58,220 nt of DNA from Bremia lactucae (GCF_004359215.1 NC_090612.1:6022091-6080310), one strand, 5' to 3'. Shown: positions 10,040-22,400, counted from the first letter of the stretch. The notes: generated by a model not told the origin, from the letters alone. Translations and numbers: made by a program.

Positions 10040-10880
10040 GCTCCGTGAAGCATAAGATCTTCGTCCAATAGAGAGGACACACGAAAACTTCAGACTCTTG
10101 GAAAGCGATCGACGCCCTGCGCTTCGACATGTCGGCACTGGTGTCTTCCTATAAAAGAGCACCAGTTGTAGCCACTCCACTAGTTTCAGATGGACTAGCA
10201 GGAGCGGTGTATTGAAGAAAAGCAAGGGCTACAGTGTCACCCATAATTTTCCTCACACGCAAAACAGCGAACCTGTTTCGCTGCGACCGTTGTTTCGCCA
10301 AATCCGAATGTGGTTGAAAATGGCGCAAGAATTCTGCTTTAAAATGGTCAGCTGTTTTATTCGAACGCATACGACCAGTGATATATGTATATACAGCGAA
10401 ATGTATCATTGTGTTGAGTTGAAAGTGCGGCAGCAGCATTAGCAGTTGGCGTTCCAACCGTGACAATAGGCGACGGCTGCGTATTATTGCTTCAGTAAAT
10501 ATTTTATAGACTGTCTGGATGGCTTTGCATACGACACATTAAATTTGCTATTTTAGGTAGCATGAGGAGCGCCGTGTAATACACCCTAGTTGATGCACAC
10601 ACTGGCGCGTCGTAGACGGCTCGCTGTCCCTCATACCAGGCGTTGACGATGTTTACAAATATGAAAAACGTTAATAAAGAGGGTGTGTGGTGCAACGGGT
10701 TAGCTGCCTTATGTTACACGCCAGTTAAGTACATTTGACCAGAATGTCAATTGATTCATGCGAAATGAATTGTCTTGTCACTCTTGGGTTCAAGTTGTGA
10801 CGTACGTGATGCACACAGGTGCATAAACATTAAAAGGGATGACGTCTGACGTCATCTGCAAGCTGAGGTATTTAAATACG
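10040..10880. repeat. Left arm of a large inverted repeat
   Basis: Reads as the reverse complement of 11252-12126 with small indels; the spacer is ~370 bp. Each arm holds one frame of unknown nature (minus 10149-10466 here, plus 11692-12132 in the partner) with PHFQLNTMIHF, HFKAEFLRHFQPHSDLAKQR and KIMGDTVA. I do not recognise this protein. A candidate Pol III A box (TGGTGCAACGG) lies at ~10696. Confidence 0.7.
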
Positions 10881-11251
10881 CTCGTCGTGTAGAGATGCCA
10901 TTTACAAAGATGGCATCTAAGGGTTAAATAAAATATATATAAATCAGTCTTATGGTTACACCTATTACACGGTGCGTACGAGAAGACGGGTAAATTTCGT
11001 GACGTTACTTTTCTAAGAGTAATATAAGGTCATCTTAGGTGCCCCAAAAACTTTACTGCACGCGATAGAAGACGGTCAAACTGCTTCCTTGCTATACCCA
11101 AAGGTGTGTGCGTTGTCGTGCGAGGTTGCTTTAGAAGCGCCCGGCTGCAGTACTAGGAAGTAAAATTAATACTGCTTTATATTAAAGAGGATTAGATATG
11201 AACAATTTGTATTATATCTCTGTAGCTGCGCATCCCTACATGGCAAACATA

Positions 11252-12126
11252 TTTAATTCAAGTACCTCAGCTCGCAGATGACGTGATACGTCAATCCTTT
11301 TAATGCGAAGGCACCTGTGTGCATCACGTTCATCACAATTTGAACCCACCGAGTGACAGGTCAAATAATTCCACAAGAATCAATAAACATCCCCGTCAAG
11401 TGTACTTAACTGGCGTGTAACATAAGGCAGTAAGCTCGTTGCACCACACACCCTCTTAAAAAACGTTTTTATTTTTTTGTAAACATCGTCAACGCCTGGT
11501 GTGAGGGACAGCAAGCCATGTACGATGCGCCACTACAGTTTTAACATTATGTGAAGAGTGTGCATCAACAAGAATGTATCACACGGCGCTCATCATGCTA
11601 CCTAAAATAGCAAATCTAATGTGTCGTATGCAAAGCCATCCAGACAGTCTATAAAATATTTACTGAAGCAATAATACGCAGCCGTCGCCTATTGTCACGG
11701 TTGGAACGCCAACTGCTAATGCTGCTGCCGCACTTCCAACTCAACACAATGATACATTTCACTGTATATATATATATATATCACTGGTCGTATTGCGTTC
11801 GAATAAAAACAGCTTACCATTTTAAAGCAGAATTCCTGCGCCATTTTCAACCACATTCGGATTTGGCGAAACAACGGTCGCAGCGAATCAGGTTCGCTAT
11901 TTTGCGTGTGAGGAAAATTATGGGTGACACTGTAGCCCCTGCTTTTCTTCAATTCGCCGCTCCTGCTAGTCCATCTGAAACTAGCGGAGTGGCTACAAGT
12001 GGTGCTTCTTTCTATAGGCAGACACCAGTGCCGACACGTCGACGCGCAGGGCTTCGACCGCTTTCCAAGAGTCTGAAGTCTTCGGGCGTCCTCGCTATTG
12101 GACGAGGATATTATATTTCACGGAGC
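11252..12126. repeat. Right arm of the large inverted repeat
   Basis: Partner of 10040-10880. The plus-strand frame 11692-12132 (146 codons) is the longer of the two copies of the unknown ORF. It contains an extra TA-dinucleotide tract (11764-11780) that the other arm lacks. Confidence 0.7.
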
Positions 12127-12129
12127 AGT

Positions 12130-12590
12130 TGAACAGTAATCTTCTAGCAAGGAAGCGTTAGTTCCCAGGTGCCTTAATTAATGCAGGCGACGTCCGATAG
12201 AATTTGCGATTTCGCCCCCCCTGCTCGTGGCTCCCTATCCAGCTTTCAGTCGCAGGCGCAGAGAGCTGCCGCCGAAAGAACGAATTAGGATCTCAAATTT
12301 CTCATTTCGCGACCGGCTTTGAATATCCACGATTTTCAATCGAGGGATCGCCAGGCTTACTTACTACTGAAACTTCGGCTGGCATGTTTTCGTCAAGCGC
12401 GCATTCTCCTCGCCCACCGAATTTATCTCAAGGTAGAGGGGATGGATTGGCTAGAGTTGTTCATTTTCTCCGTCGGCTTCATTTGAACGACGCTCGACTC
12501 ACGGTCGGCGTCATCATCGGTCTGCCTAGACATGGGGACATGTGATTTCTTGTGGATCCACACTCCGTTTCGGACGACTTACGTTAAATA
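12130..12590. other. Unassigned spacer
   Basis: Between the inverted repeat and a minus-strand integrase remnant. A 113-codon plus-strand frame (12204-12545) has no recognisable motif. It probably lies opposite the lost 3' end of the lineage C element. Confidence 0.4.
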
Positions 12591-13122
12591 CGGGACGCGT
12601 CATCATACGGAGACAGGGTGAGCCTATAAGTTAGGTCTCCAACCTCGTCGACAACAGTAACTGGCCTGATATAACGCGGCAGTCGTTTTGTGATACCGCC
12701 AGGCAATACAGAAACTGTCTTTTTAAACATAGTGGCAGTACTTCATAGTACTTTGTCTACCATGCTAGAGCATCAATCGTTTTTGCGACCCGGTTGGTTT
12801 GCATGTTGTTTTTGCTTGTCTTGTCTGCTTGTCGCCGCTTCAAGGACTTTTGTGCAATAGGAAATCGCTCATCCAAAAAGCGTTGAGCCTTGCTCACGAT
12901 TTTAGTATCTAGCTCACCTATGACTCCCTGAGAGGTCGGCCATAGAACTTAGCTGCCGATAACGAAACAATGTTATCGTCAAGGAGCTTAAACATTTCTT
13001 GCTGCATGATACCAATAGGTGGCGTAACCACTTCTGTACTGGCAGTGTCATTAGGGCAAGTTTGTGTCATAGACTGATGCCCCTCGTGAATCATTATCAC
13101 TTTTCCGAAACTGTGACTGAGT

Positions 13123-13407
13123 CTAAGTCGAATTCCGGTCCGGGTACAATAGCCTCGGGCATCCCGTGTACTCGATATACGTGTCCATGACAAATTCTGC
13201 CTTATTGCCTTTGGTCGCGTTGCTACATGGTGCTATATGCACCATTTTGCTCAATCTGTCTACAAAGACAACGAGCTTCGTCCTACCCTTAAGGACAGGT
13301 GGCACGCCAAACATGAAGTCCAAACTGACCGACTTCAAACAATTGATTGGAATCGACAGCAGCTTTGATGACACACTTTTAAACGTGCAAGCTTTACGCG
13401 CTGACAC
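13123..13407 (-). pseudogene. Integrase catalytic core remnant, lineage C
   Basis: A 94-codon minus-strand frame. The first catalytic Asp is present (SLDFMFG) and the VFVDRLSKMVHIAP block is well preserved. The region that should hold the second Asp reads LLYPDRNST where VSDRDPRFT is typical, so the motif is altered. Confidence 0.65.
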
Positions 13408-13828
13408 TGTTCGCAGAAGCTAATATAGTTGGCCACCGTCCGATATTGGTGGGGCCACCAAAATTGCTCTTTAATTTAAATAAATGCCTTTCCACGGCCC
13501 GGTGCATACTTTATAGAGCTCGTGGAGTATCTTCAGCTTAAAACCTATGTTGTTGTGACGTGTTTCCACAAGGATTCTCAAGGGGACAGATGATGCCACA
13601 ACGAGCCAGCGCTATAAATAGAGCAACGTAGCTTCGCCTTCACGTGCGGTGAAAAAGTGATTTTTCGTCCACCGAAAAGATTTCACAGCAGGCGACAATG
13701 CTCAACCTGACTATTGCTCTTCTTTATCTCGGAATTCATAGAGCTGGTAACGTGGTAGACATTCGTGGCTGTTAATGCTGAAACCCATCTTCTGCCTTAG
13801 CACGATACACCTTTTTCTAGTGTGTTGC

Positions 13829-14352
13829 TTAGAAGTTTGGTCTGCATGACACGCTAGCCGAGCCATTCGTTTTACACCGCTTGAATCTAAGTTCAAAATT
13901 AGATTTAGACAAGAATGTATGTCTTCTCGATATCCTAGGCGCTAGGTGCGGTGTGTAATTGCGGTCTCCAGTGATACTTTTTCCGTGTAAACCACAAAAA
14001 TGTTCGGTTCGAAACACGCTCCCTCGAAATTTGACAAGAGCATACTTTAAAGAGAGTAGCTCCTTGTCATCCACCAGGTATTTCAATTTGGCTGCTTTTA
14101 GAAGCCGGGACTGGTAAGAAATGACACGGTCATCGCCAAAATTGTCATCCTTCTGAACTAGAGCGCTGTTAATTGCGAACTGCTTGCATCGCGGAAAAAG
14201 AGGAATTTCTTATCCGTGTCTGGTACTGCCAACACGATGCCACTACAAGATATTGCTTTATTGATGTGAACGCATCTACTTGCTCTTTCGATCACACCTA
14301 TTTGGCATCCTTTTAAAGGGGGAAATCCTTCATTTAAAGAAAGACTCGCCAT
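13829..14352 (-). pseudogene. RNase H remnant, lineage C
   Basis: The minus strand reads AVPDTDKKFLFFRDASSSQL, then VISYQSRLLKAAKLKYLVDD, KELLSLKYALVKFR and SPRISR-like blocks. These follow the gypsy RNase H order (first Asp as RDAS, Glu in KELL). Two frames are used, showing at least one frameshift near 14100-14160. Confidence 0.6.
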
Positions 14353-14584
14353 TTCCTTACAGACATTAACTTTTCTGGGGTTAATGTCTACCTACGATGC
14401 AGCCGAACACAGGTATCTCGGAGACCCCTATGACGCTTTTTTGCAGGTTGACATACAATTGGGCGTCACCCAGCGTCTCTAACACAGCGTAGACATGGTG
14501 CTTTGCATAACGTGAGTCACCACTCAATTTTTTATCACCGGTGCGTTCACAACCCTCGCGGCATCACAAGCCACTTTCACAGTA

Positions 14585-14690
14585 TACCTTTTTGGGTGCT
14601 TACTGCCGTTTTGGCTACATCGTACTCTCCCATGAAAAATTGATGGTAGCATCTCATCAATATATATCGCGGAAAAGATAGCTGACGTTC
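14585..14690. repeat. Inverted copy of 9925-10025
   Basis: The segment with TTACTGCCGTTTTGGC and CATGAAAAATTGATGGTAGC is the inverse of the block at 9970-10030. It is one of several shuffled pieces in this nest. Confidence 0.5.
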
Positions 14691-14697
14691 CCATAGA

Positions 14698-15120
14698 CTT
14701 TAACAATACATTTTCTTAGGAGATCGGCATTTGCGTCGATTTGGTGGTCGTGATCAGCTTATTCTAAGCGTGGACCACGCGCAATCCTCCTGTGGCCTTA
14801 CGCACATAGATGATTGGGCTTCAATGAGGCGACTTGCTTACGCACATGTCTCGCCTTGGCTCGCTTGTCGATGAATACACCGATACAATTAACTTGTCCT
14901 TCGTCAACCGTCACACATTAGTTTGTGTTAGGTTGTAGGTTAATCTCGTGTATGATGGCCCTATCGGCCGGCAGGCGTTCTGGGAACACAACACGGTTTT
15001 CCACACAACTTCATAAAACAAGCTATCCTTCAAGGCGTCCCAGCCTTGAGTAGCGAATAATTTCTTCTTGTCGGTTTTCAAGATATTCTGGTCCCTTGTG
15101 GACGACAAGCAACAGTCCAC
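14698..15120 (-). pseudogene. Reverse transcriptase N-terminal fragment, lineage C, copy 2
   Basis: Direct repeat of 9505-9930: the same RT fingers block and upstream linker on the minus strand. The two copies share the CCCTATCGGCCGGCAGGCGT block and differ at scattered positions. Confidence 0.55.
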
Positions 15121-15870
15121 GAAGCTATCTTCTGATACTGGTGCGACTGTCTCGTGGATTTTTCTTCCTTCCTTTTGTTGGGACAGGAATAGATTTCACG
15201 TCATGCTTGACCGATCTACTATCTCCTCGCCAGATCGCAAGACGTGCTGGAGTACCTCAACGGAGGATGCTTCCGCCATCTTGTCTTCGATGGCCTCGAA
15301 CATCTTGATCAAAGTTCCGTCCTCTTGGACCTGGACTGATTCAAAGGTTACTGCCTTTAGTGGTCCTTATTTGTTGGGTATTCGTTTACGAGTCGCCACG
15401 GCCTTTGCTTTGGAAGTAAGAATTGTGGACTTCTCGACTAACCCACCACATCCAACTGCAAAAGGCTTTAGGCATCCCGCCAGTTCTTGCAACACTTGAC
15501 TTGTTGCCAGCTAGCTATTTACTACCCCAGTCTCTCGGCTCTGTGCAGGACTAAGGGACGTATGATTATTGGCATCGTCCTTATCACTCCAAAGGTCTGT
15601 CCTGACGGGGTAGGACCTTGTGACATCTGACTTCATGTCAAAAAAACTTTTAACCACATCCAATATGATGATATTTATTCCTGACATTAGGCTCCCGTAT
15701 TCTGCACCGCAGATGCTTCTGCAGATGAAGGACTTGAAGCTAGCAATTGAAATCTTTAAGGGCAAGGGGTTTACCCGAGACTAGTTCCAGGCCTTGCTCC
15801 TTGGAGGAAGCAATACCTTTGCTAGGTTTAAATTGCTGAATAATTGACTTCAGCACTTTTTTGAGGATAA
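15120..15870 (-). pseudogene. Unrecognised minus-strand coding remnant
   Basis: Around 15500-15200 the minus strand reads smoothly (VLQELAGCLKPFAVGCGG, then GPLKAVTFESVQVQEDGTLI, MFEAIEDKMAEASSVEVLQH), with one stop. It lies upstream of an RT fragment, so it may be the gag-protease linker of lineage C. No family motif is visible. The part 15520-15870 shows nothing convincing. Confidence 0.35.
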
Positions 15871-15873
15871 AAC

Positions 15874-16270
15874 TTGGATGTACTTGGCCGGTACCTACTC
15901 GTGTTGTACACGACATCGGTTGCATAATCTTTATCGGAAAATACGTCCAGAACAGCTACAAAAATGCTGCACTAATGGATAGCGGAGTTCATGTGGCCGT
16001 GCCCTGTAAAGGAGATCGCTCTCCTAACAAGAAGCAACACTTGATGAGTCTAAATTAAATCGAGAATTAAAGAGCACAGTAACCACATGCAAGAAGCCGC
16101 ATCACATCTTTTTGGGACTGTCCTATCGCGCAAGCGTGCTGGCATTAATTACAACGACACTGACCGAAACTAAAACTTCGATTAAACAATCATGCTTAGG
16201 AAGCGTTTAATGCATAAGCCTAGGAGATAAGGACCTTTCTACTTTAGCACGTGATCACGTATTAACACCA
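15874..16270. repeat. Inverted-repeat arm (partner 9120-9508)
   Basis: Reverse complement of 9120-9508, so the ~6 kb in between is bracketed by inverted copies. It may be two opposed copies of one element's 5' region. Confidence 0.65.
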
Positions 16271-17210
16271 ATTGCCCGGGATGCATAGATGATTCCTTCT
16301 TTGTATATTTTTTGATCAGATGAGGCACCGTTTAAATTAAAGGCTCTGAGCTCTAGGGTAGGACCTGGCGACGTTTGACATACCGTCAAAGCATTCTCAA
16401 CTGTGTTGGTCATGACATCAGTTGCATTCGCATCTCGCAGGAGCTCATTCTATCCGGTATCGTGCGTAGTCAGCAATTGTACGTGCAGGCCCGTCTATTT
16501 ATGGTTGGTGTTTTGCCAACCATGCATGCCTATATGAGGTCATAAGGACTTTGAATACCTTGCATCGTCAAGTTCTCTCTATTAGAGAAGTCACGAAATC
16601 TGAAAACGACTTCAACTTGAACACCTTCGGATTACACGAGTGCGCCGTTCGCGATCGCCTCTTCTCGATTGCCATTCTGGCGAAGAGACTCATTTATCGC
16701 CGTCTCTGCTTTAAAGCCGTGAGCTCCCGACACCACAAGAAGAAGCATAGCCTCGTACTCGAGCAATAAGACCAGCATGATTGAGGTTCAACCTTTCGTA
16801 GCTTAGGGAACGACACCATCCGGGTGTCGTCTTTGATGAGCTGTGCAACGCCAAATTGCTCCAAGACAAACAGCCAGTGGGAAATCGTGTGAGCTGCAGT
16901 CTTATCAAACTAGGGTATGTTAATCGGAATGGGCTTCGGCTAAGAAGGCTGGACAAGAGCGCCTTAATAAACGGTGCCGAGGCTGCACACACCTAAGCTC
17001 ATTTTCTTATCTAAGTGATAGATTCAGCCGCATCAAGACAATTTTTCTCGATAACGGCCATACCCTGTCCGAACACAAACGCCTCAAGCTGCTCCAATTG
17101 AGCAATGAGCTTCGCAGGGAGGACTACACAAGAGACTGGACACGGCTCGTTCACCAAGTCCTTGCGCTCAATGCTCAGCCTCCTCCTGACGATGTTCGGA
17201 GACCGTGAAT
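16253..17210 (-). pseudogene. Gag-like remnant, another gypsy lineage
   Basis: Minus-strand blocks in order: a 65-codon open stretch at 17205-17010 (AKLIAQLEQLEAFVFGQGMA), HTISHWLFVLEQFGVAQLIK followed by DDTRMVSF near 16900-16810, then LTALKQRR-MSLFARMAIE. At 16440-16253 there is another open stretch (LELRAFNLNGASSDQKIYKE). The W-L-F-E-Q-F ... DDT-MVSF pattern resembles oomycete gypsy capsid proteins. A version of the last block recurs on the minus strand at 28515-28385. Confidence 0.45.
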
Positions 17211-18399
17211 AAAATAATCCTCATCGAAATTGAGGCTCATCGTCGCTGACACGCTCAGAGCGACGGGTTGTGGGAAGAAAATCTAGTGACACCAAGTGCA
17301 TGGGGTGCTTCTCAAGCGATTTCGGACTACAACGTACACCCCTTAGAGCAAAGCGAGGTATTTGGTGGGTGATTTAGGTCACCTCACACAACAAGAATGT
17401 ATTAATAGACATGTGATGTCACAAAAGTGATTTCCCGTCTTCTCGTATCCATCGTGTACTTGGAAGTAAGTTTGTGACTGAATAATATCTAGTAGTAAAA
17501 ATGATAAAGCCTTTTTAATCATTGATTGGCTGTCATTTCTGTAAATGTGCCTCCCTACAAGGCAAGCGTGTTATTTACGTACGTCAGCTTGCAGATGACG
17601 TCAGACATCATCCTATTTAACATGAATGCACACATACATCACTTTGTGAACCTCATCTGAGTGACAGCTCAATTAATTTCACACAAGATAATTGACGTGT
17701 AACATAAGGCATTCAGCTCATTACAAATGCACAGTGCGCACGAGAAGACATCACTTGCCTAAGAATATCATATTGTTGCGTGAGATCGCTTTTAGGCCTT
17801 GCTACACGCGAGAGAGTACAGTTGAACCACTTTCTCGCTGTGCCCGAAGGTGTGTGCGTTGTAGGGCGACGTCGCATGAGAAGTTCCTGCCTTCATAGTG
17901 TGTGTTGGATGGTAAATATTCAGTGTTATGATTTTTCTTTAAAAGTGGCAGACATCGCTTTAGAACTCCAAATCTGCGTACCCGAAACGCTGATAGATAA
18001 TCCAGATTCTGATCATGTAGTCTAAATAAAGTTTAATGCTCAGAATTCTTGACATTTAAGATACCGGCATGTCCGCCGCCGTGCCTTAAATATAAGCTTA
18101 AGAATAAGACTGCAGTTATGGGCCCATAAGCTTTCCAAATGCTTGACAACATGTAACGTTTAAATTATAATGCACGTAACCGGTATAAACTTTTTCGCTT
18201 GAATACCGAGAGATATCGATTTAAGCGTAAGTTGCATCGCAAGGTCATTGACGGAGGACAGAAATAGAATTTAAAGCAAAACCATCATGTTCCGCACTAT
18301 AAATCTAAAACGCTTTAAAGCAATTCCATTTTCTAATCTGACACATTAACTGACAAACAATTTGGACAAGGCTGTAACAACTGTCCACGGTGGCACGAT
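17211..18399. other. Spacer with a repeat related to 10.7-11.4 kb
   Basis: 17560-17900 shares blocks with 10670-10930 and 11040-11450 (GCAGATGACGTCAGAC, GACGTGTAACATAAGGCA, AAGGTGTGTGCGTTGT), so it is a dispersed repeat, possibly a SINE or LTR piece. I see nothing in 17211-17550 or 17910-18399. Confidence 0.4.
18395..18399. repeat. Target-site duplication, left (ACGAT)
   Basis: ACGAT directly precedes the LTR at 18400 and is repeated exactly at 25198-25202 after the other LTR. Confidence 0.85.
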
Positions 18400-18832
18400 T
18401 GTAACGGGGCACTGCCGACTTGCTGCTTCAGAACAAGTCCACTTTGCCCTGCTTCAGTGCAAGTGGTGCCACACGTCACTTCACGTACACTAGTATGTGC
18501 AGAGAAGACTCTTTTTAGAACACTTGCTTTAAAGAGGGTAAAAAGTAAGCTGTATTCAAAATTATTCAGTTCTTCTGTTCTATCAATTTTCATACTAACT
18601 TAATTATGTACTAAAACATTGCATGTAATAAAGTATCTCTCTCTTTGTGCACGTCCAGTGCTGACCGGACCGCGGAGCAAGTAGATAAATTGGCCCTATA
18701 TCTACCAATGGATAAGATTTCCGAATATTACTATGTAAAGTATTATTTTTCACAAATTATCTTCCTTTTTAGATATTATACATTAATCAACAACCTTTCA
18801 GTTTAATTTCATGTAACGATACACCCCGTTAC
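18400..18832 (-). repeat. 3' LTR of the complete chromovirus (LTR family 1)
   Basis: Begins TGTAACGGGGC and ends CACCCCGTTAC on the plus strand, the inverted termini of this family. Similar to 24755-25197, 31499-31914, 43558-43930 and 56885-57327. Confidence 0.85.
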
Positions 18833-18929
18833 CAATCATTCCGACTGTCATTGAATAGAGTGGTCGCTATACGACGATTTAAGTGAAAACGATGTTGATT
18901 GGCCCTAACCATTATTTTCAATCTATTGC

Positions 18930-20575
18930 ATGTTTGACGAGTTTATGCGGTATGCGAATAGTGCGTAACCTTCGGCTGCGGCACATGCAGCCGCGGACGA
19001 CGCATTATTGTCTCTTGCGGCAGACATTTCGTCTGTCGTATTATCATCTTATCCCGCAGCACTAAATGTTGCAAATGCACGTGGCAAGTCATCGCGTCAG
19101 TGCGACCCCTCTTTAACGGCCGACTATGAATGCGAGTCGGACGAGATGGCCGACTCGGGGAGTGGGGAACAGTCGCCTGGACGTCGTCAGGGGACTTACT
19201 ACGAACCTTCGAATGAGGGGGCTCAATTGGGTAGTTGTGCAAGTAGCGTTCGCTATAGCATGTTTGGTTTCGACGATCAGGATGATTCTCCATCACCAGC
19301 ACCGTCTCCGGTGCCGTTACCCGCACAAACTTCTGTGCGTGGTGATGATGATGGCGTAAGCCATCGTAATAAAAGTTCTTGTGGTACCCCATCTTCAGTG
19401 GGTACCACTTAGGGGAGTGCAGAATAAAATGTCTTTTCTTGCCCCTGAGTAGAAGCCGTGGCTTTTGTTGGAACGGCTAGTCAGTAGCTTGTCTGGGGAG
19501 ACTACTTCTCACAATAAATGTCCCTAATTTATTGCGACTAAGCTACATGGCCTTGATCCCAGCGCGAAGAACTTTCGAACTTTCGCGCTGAGGAAGATTT
19601 TTTTCTCGATGCTTTTCTTATGCACCGATGGTATAACGGCAATAACAAGCAATACAAAAGCTCGTTGATGCAAGCCTGGAACGCGTATATTCGCAATACC
19701 AAAGACATTGGGCGCGAAGCCTGGATTCAAAAAGCTTCACGCGATTCGCGTTAAGTTTGAAAAACGAATTCCAACAGGTGCAAGATTTAAATTGCATCGG
19801 TTGTTTCGTGGGGCAGGACTTACATACCTCACGTGGATGATCCCTGTCCGTGTTGTGTCGACAACACAAAACGAGTGAAAGAGTATGTTTATCCCTTTTC
19901 TTCGCCCTGGGGAAGGGCTCGCATCTCTATCGAGATGCGCGATTCGATTGACGTTTTGCAATCGATTTACACGCGCCAGGGGCGCATGTTTTTCGATGGA
20001 CCTTCCGATCCATCGGATGGGTCTCGTCATAATGACGGACAAGATCCACAACGTCAACAACCAGCTAGGAACGAGGCTCCCAGCTATCATGCGAAGGTGG
20101 ATAACCGCGCCAGCGAATTATATAACTAGTTCGCAGCCCCTTCACATCAGGGTGGTTGTGGTGAAGGAGAGACAATTAGATCCGAGCTATGTGTCATGTC
20201 TAGAGTCAAAGATCGACAAACTCGACCACTACCTCCATGCATTGTAGGAGGGTCTTCATCACGAGCGCGGTAAGGGTCACTCGCTGGAACAGACGGTGCA
20301 GACTCACTCTATCGAACGGTTGGAAGACCGTTCGAAGAGTGCGTATCCATGTTGGAGAACGAACGGAAATATCATGCTCTTCGTGATGAGCTGTCTTCCG
20401 CTCATTGCGGTTTCGAGGATCTTCGGACCCGGCAGGAGAACCTCCAGATTCAACATGAGATTCTGGTTCGTGACCAGAAGAATCTTTTAGGGATTTTTTA
20501 AAAGGGTGGTCAGATCCGTCCTCGTGAGAAACCGCGTACTGGTGGCACGAACGGAGCCGACCAACGTAAAAGTAG
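18930..20575 (+). pseudogene. Antisense gene (aORF), copy 2
   Basis: Runs on the plus strand opposite to pol of the host element. ATG at 18930 is followed by a second in-frame ATG at 18945 and RYANSA, then a stop. Beyond it the frame continues open with AAADDALLSLAADISS and an acidic region (YECESDE; FDDQDDSPSPAPSP) to SVGTT at ~19412. The core and C-terminal parts (PCPCCVDN at ~19850; the coiled-coil end at ~20180-20560) follow in shifted frames. The copy is dead but shows the order of parts and the start region ~100 bp from the 3' LTR. Confidence 0.65.
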
Positions 20576-21800
20576 GATGCGTTCGCATCCTTCGTGGCAA
20601 TTCTATTTTGTACGCATTGCCTTCGTGATGCAGTACACGGAATGGCCCGGGTAGTAGTTTACTACCCACTAAAGTCACCACATACTTAGGTGAGTTAACC
20701 TTAGACAGTAGTACTAGATCATTAATTTTAAATAAAAGAACATTTGGTCTTCCATGTTTGTCTGCGTTCCGTTTCTGAAGTGGCTGCTCCTCTGAGCTCA
20801 GTAAATTTAATATGCCGGTCCACTGCGTTAGTACAGAATCCTGTACGAAACGGATTACTGATTCTCGAGTCAGCAGAAATTCTTCTGCTGACTCATTTGT
20901 TTTGTCTTTTCAGTGCGCTTCGTGCGCACTGCCATACGAGTTTTCTCATCTTCGAGGTCGATTGCTTCGACACTGATGTCATTTGCGACGTAGGTAATTT
21001 CGACGCGTGCAGAGCATGAGCCAGAGATGGTTTTGCTCGTGAGAGTCCCCCTCCCCCTTAAATAAGTGGATCCCTCTATTGGGTGGGTATGCGTCGATGG
21101 CATAAGCCATTAACGAAGAACGGTGTATGCGTTGTAGACGCATGCACCGAATTGTTGATGGCGAATTCGAACATCGGTAAGAACTCGCTCCAATTCGGAT
21201 ACGATTGGACGTTTCCTCGAAGTATCTCTTCGAGGACGCGATTTACGCTTTCCGTCTGACCATCTATCTCCGGATGATCAGAAGTTGACAGAGCCGTGTT
21301 GCGAGAGACCGGAACATGAATTGCCATAGTCCGCCGTGATCCGTGGAATCTGAATACCGAGTCGATAAAGACACGAGCGCAGCCCGGAGCCGTGATTGAT
21401 TTTGGTTTTGCCGCAAGATGTAATATCTTGCTGAACCTTCTACACAAACTAGAATTTCATTGCTTTTGTGATCGGCTTCGCGAGTCGAAGATGAAGTCCA
21501 TAGATACGGACTGCTAACATTTTGTCGGAAGTGGTAGAGGTTTGAGAGGTGCACGGGATGAAGGGCTAGGCTTCACCCGTTGACATACCTCGCAAGCACG
21601 AATATACTTGCGAACGAACTGATACTGGCGAAGCCAGTTAAAGTCGCGACTTACTGTAAGATAAGTTTTCTCACGTCCACAATGTCCACTTTTTGGTGCA
21701 TCGTGACACTCATACATGATGCGCAAGCGCAAATCATTGTTTGTTGGAATGACGACACGTGGAGTGTCGCCGGCAACGGCTGTGAAATACAATTAACCGT
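20487..21800 (-). pseudogene. Integrase remnant of the complete chromovirus
   Basis: Minus strand: the HHCC zinc domain at 21792-21514 (YECHDAPKSGHCGREKTYL then CEVCQRVKPSPSS), the core in broken frames, DHPEIDGQTESVNRVLEEIL at ~21290-21220 holding the third catalytic Glu, and the SH3-like tail at 20681-20590 (GPFRVLHHEGNAYKIELP). The zinc ligands are intact; the core is frameshifted. Confidence 0.75.
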
Positions 21801-22099
21801 TACGTGTTGTGTATCGATCAGATGACGATCGATATAAAGCCGGTAAATCTTTAAAAGATGGATACATCAAATGATCCATTGAACGCAAAAGGTTCTTATC
21901 TTCTGAGTAGGCTTTCTTTATGTCATTAAACAAGGTTGATGACGGAACACTTGAAATGAGTGTTGCAACAGTGGGATTATTGTCACTGTTGGAATGCGCA
22001 GCCGGCTCGAAATCGGGTCCGGCCTGGTTTCTATTCCATGGATAAATTATACTCCGCGAAGAAGGATAGCCACCCCGCCATTCTTTGCGAGAGGTGTGG

Positions 22100-22400
22100 G
22101 CTATTTACGGCCGTGCGTTATGACGCATGGTCCCTATATACGATGAACGGTCTATCTCCGAGGCGATAGACCCTAAATTTAGCCAATGCATATTTCATGG
22201 CAAGGAGTTCCTTTTCATGCACTGGGTAATTGCGCTCAGCTGGTTGCAGTTGACGCGATTGGTAACAGACGACGCGCTCCGCGCCGTCTGTATCGTATTG
22301 CATTAACGCACAGCCGATTGCGAAATCGCAGGCGTCACAGACCACATGGAATGGTGTCTTGATCTGCAATCGCTAAGTTGGGTGATTGCATCAAGCCTTT
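22100..22400 (-). pseudogene. RNase H remnant of the complete chromovirus
   Basis: Frame 22369-22118 reads FHVVCDACDFAIGCALMQYD, VVCYQSRQLQPAERNYPVHE, KELLAMKYALAKFR and YRDHAS. The first Asp and Glu of the catalytic set are kept. A TDHAS to RDHAS change is seen, and the C-terminal part is missing. Confidence 0.75.

Larger units (their letters stand above)
12590..14570 (-). mobile_element. Decayed gypsy element, lineage C: RT thumb, RNase H, integrase
   Basis: Minus-strand order. RT thumb at ~14560-14400 (ETLGDAQLYVNLQKSVIGVS, then EIPVFGCIVGRH). Connection and RNase H at ~14350-13830 (VISYQSRLLKAAKL, KELLSLKYALVKFR). Integrase core at 13407-13123 (VSLDFMFGVPPVLKGRTKLV, VFVDRLSKMVH). Integrase tail at ~12800-12600 (KRLPRYIRPVTVVDEVGDL). 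All frames are interrupted. It is cut at ~14570, where duplicated sequence begins. Confidence 0.65.

Noticed and set aside
12204..12545. 113-codon plus-strand ORF as a gene
   Set aside because: No motif, no start context, and located in the decayed 3' end of a minus-strand gypsy element.
17041..17209. Plus-strand frame SNELRREDYTRDWTRL as a gene
   Set aside because: The minus strand of the same stretch is equally open and continues into a gag-like remnant, which is the better explanation.
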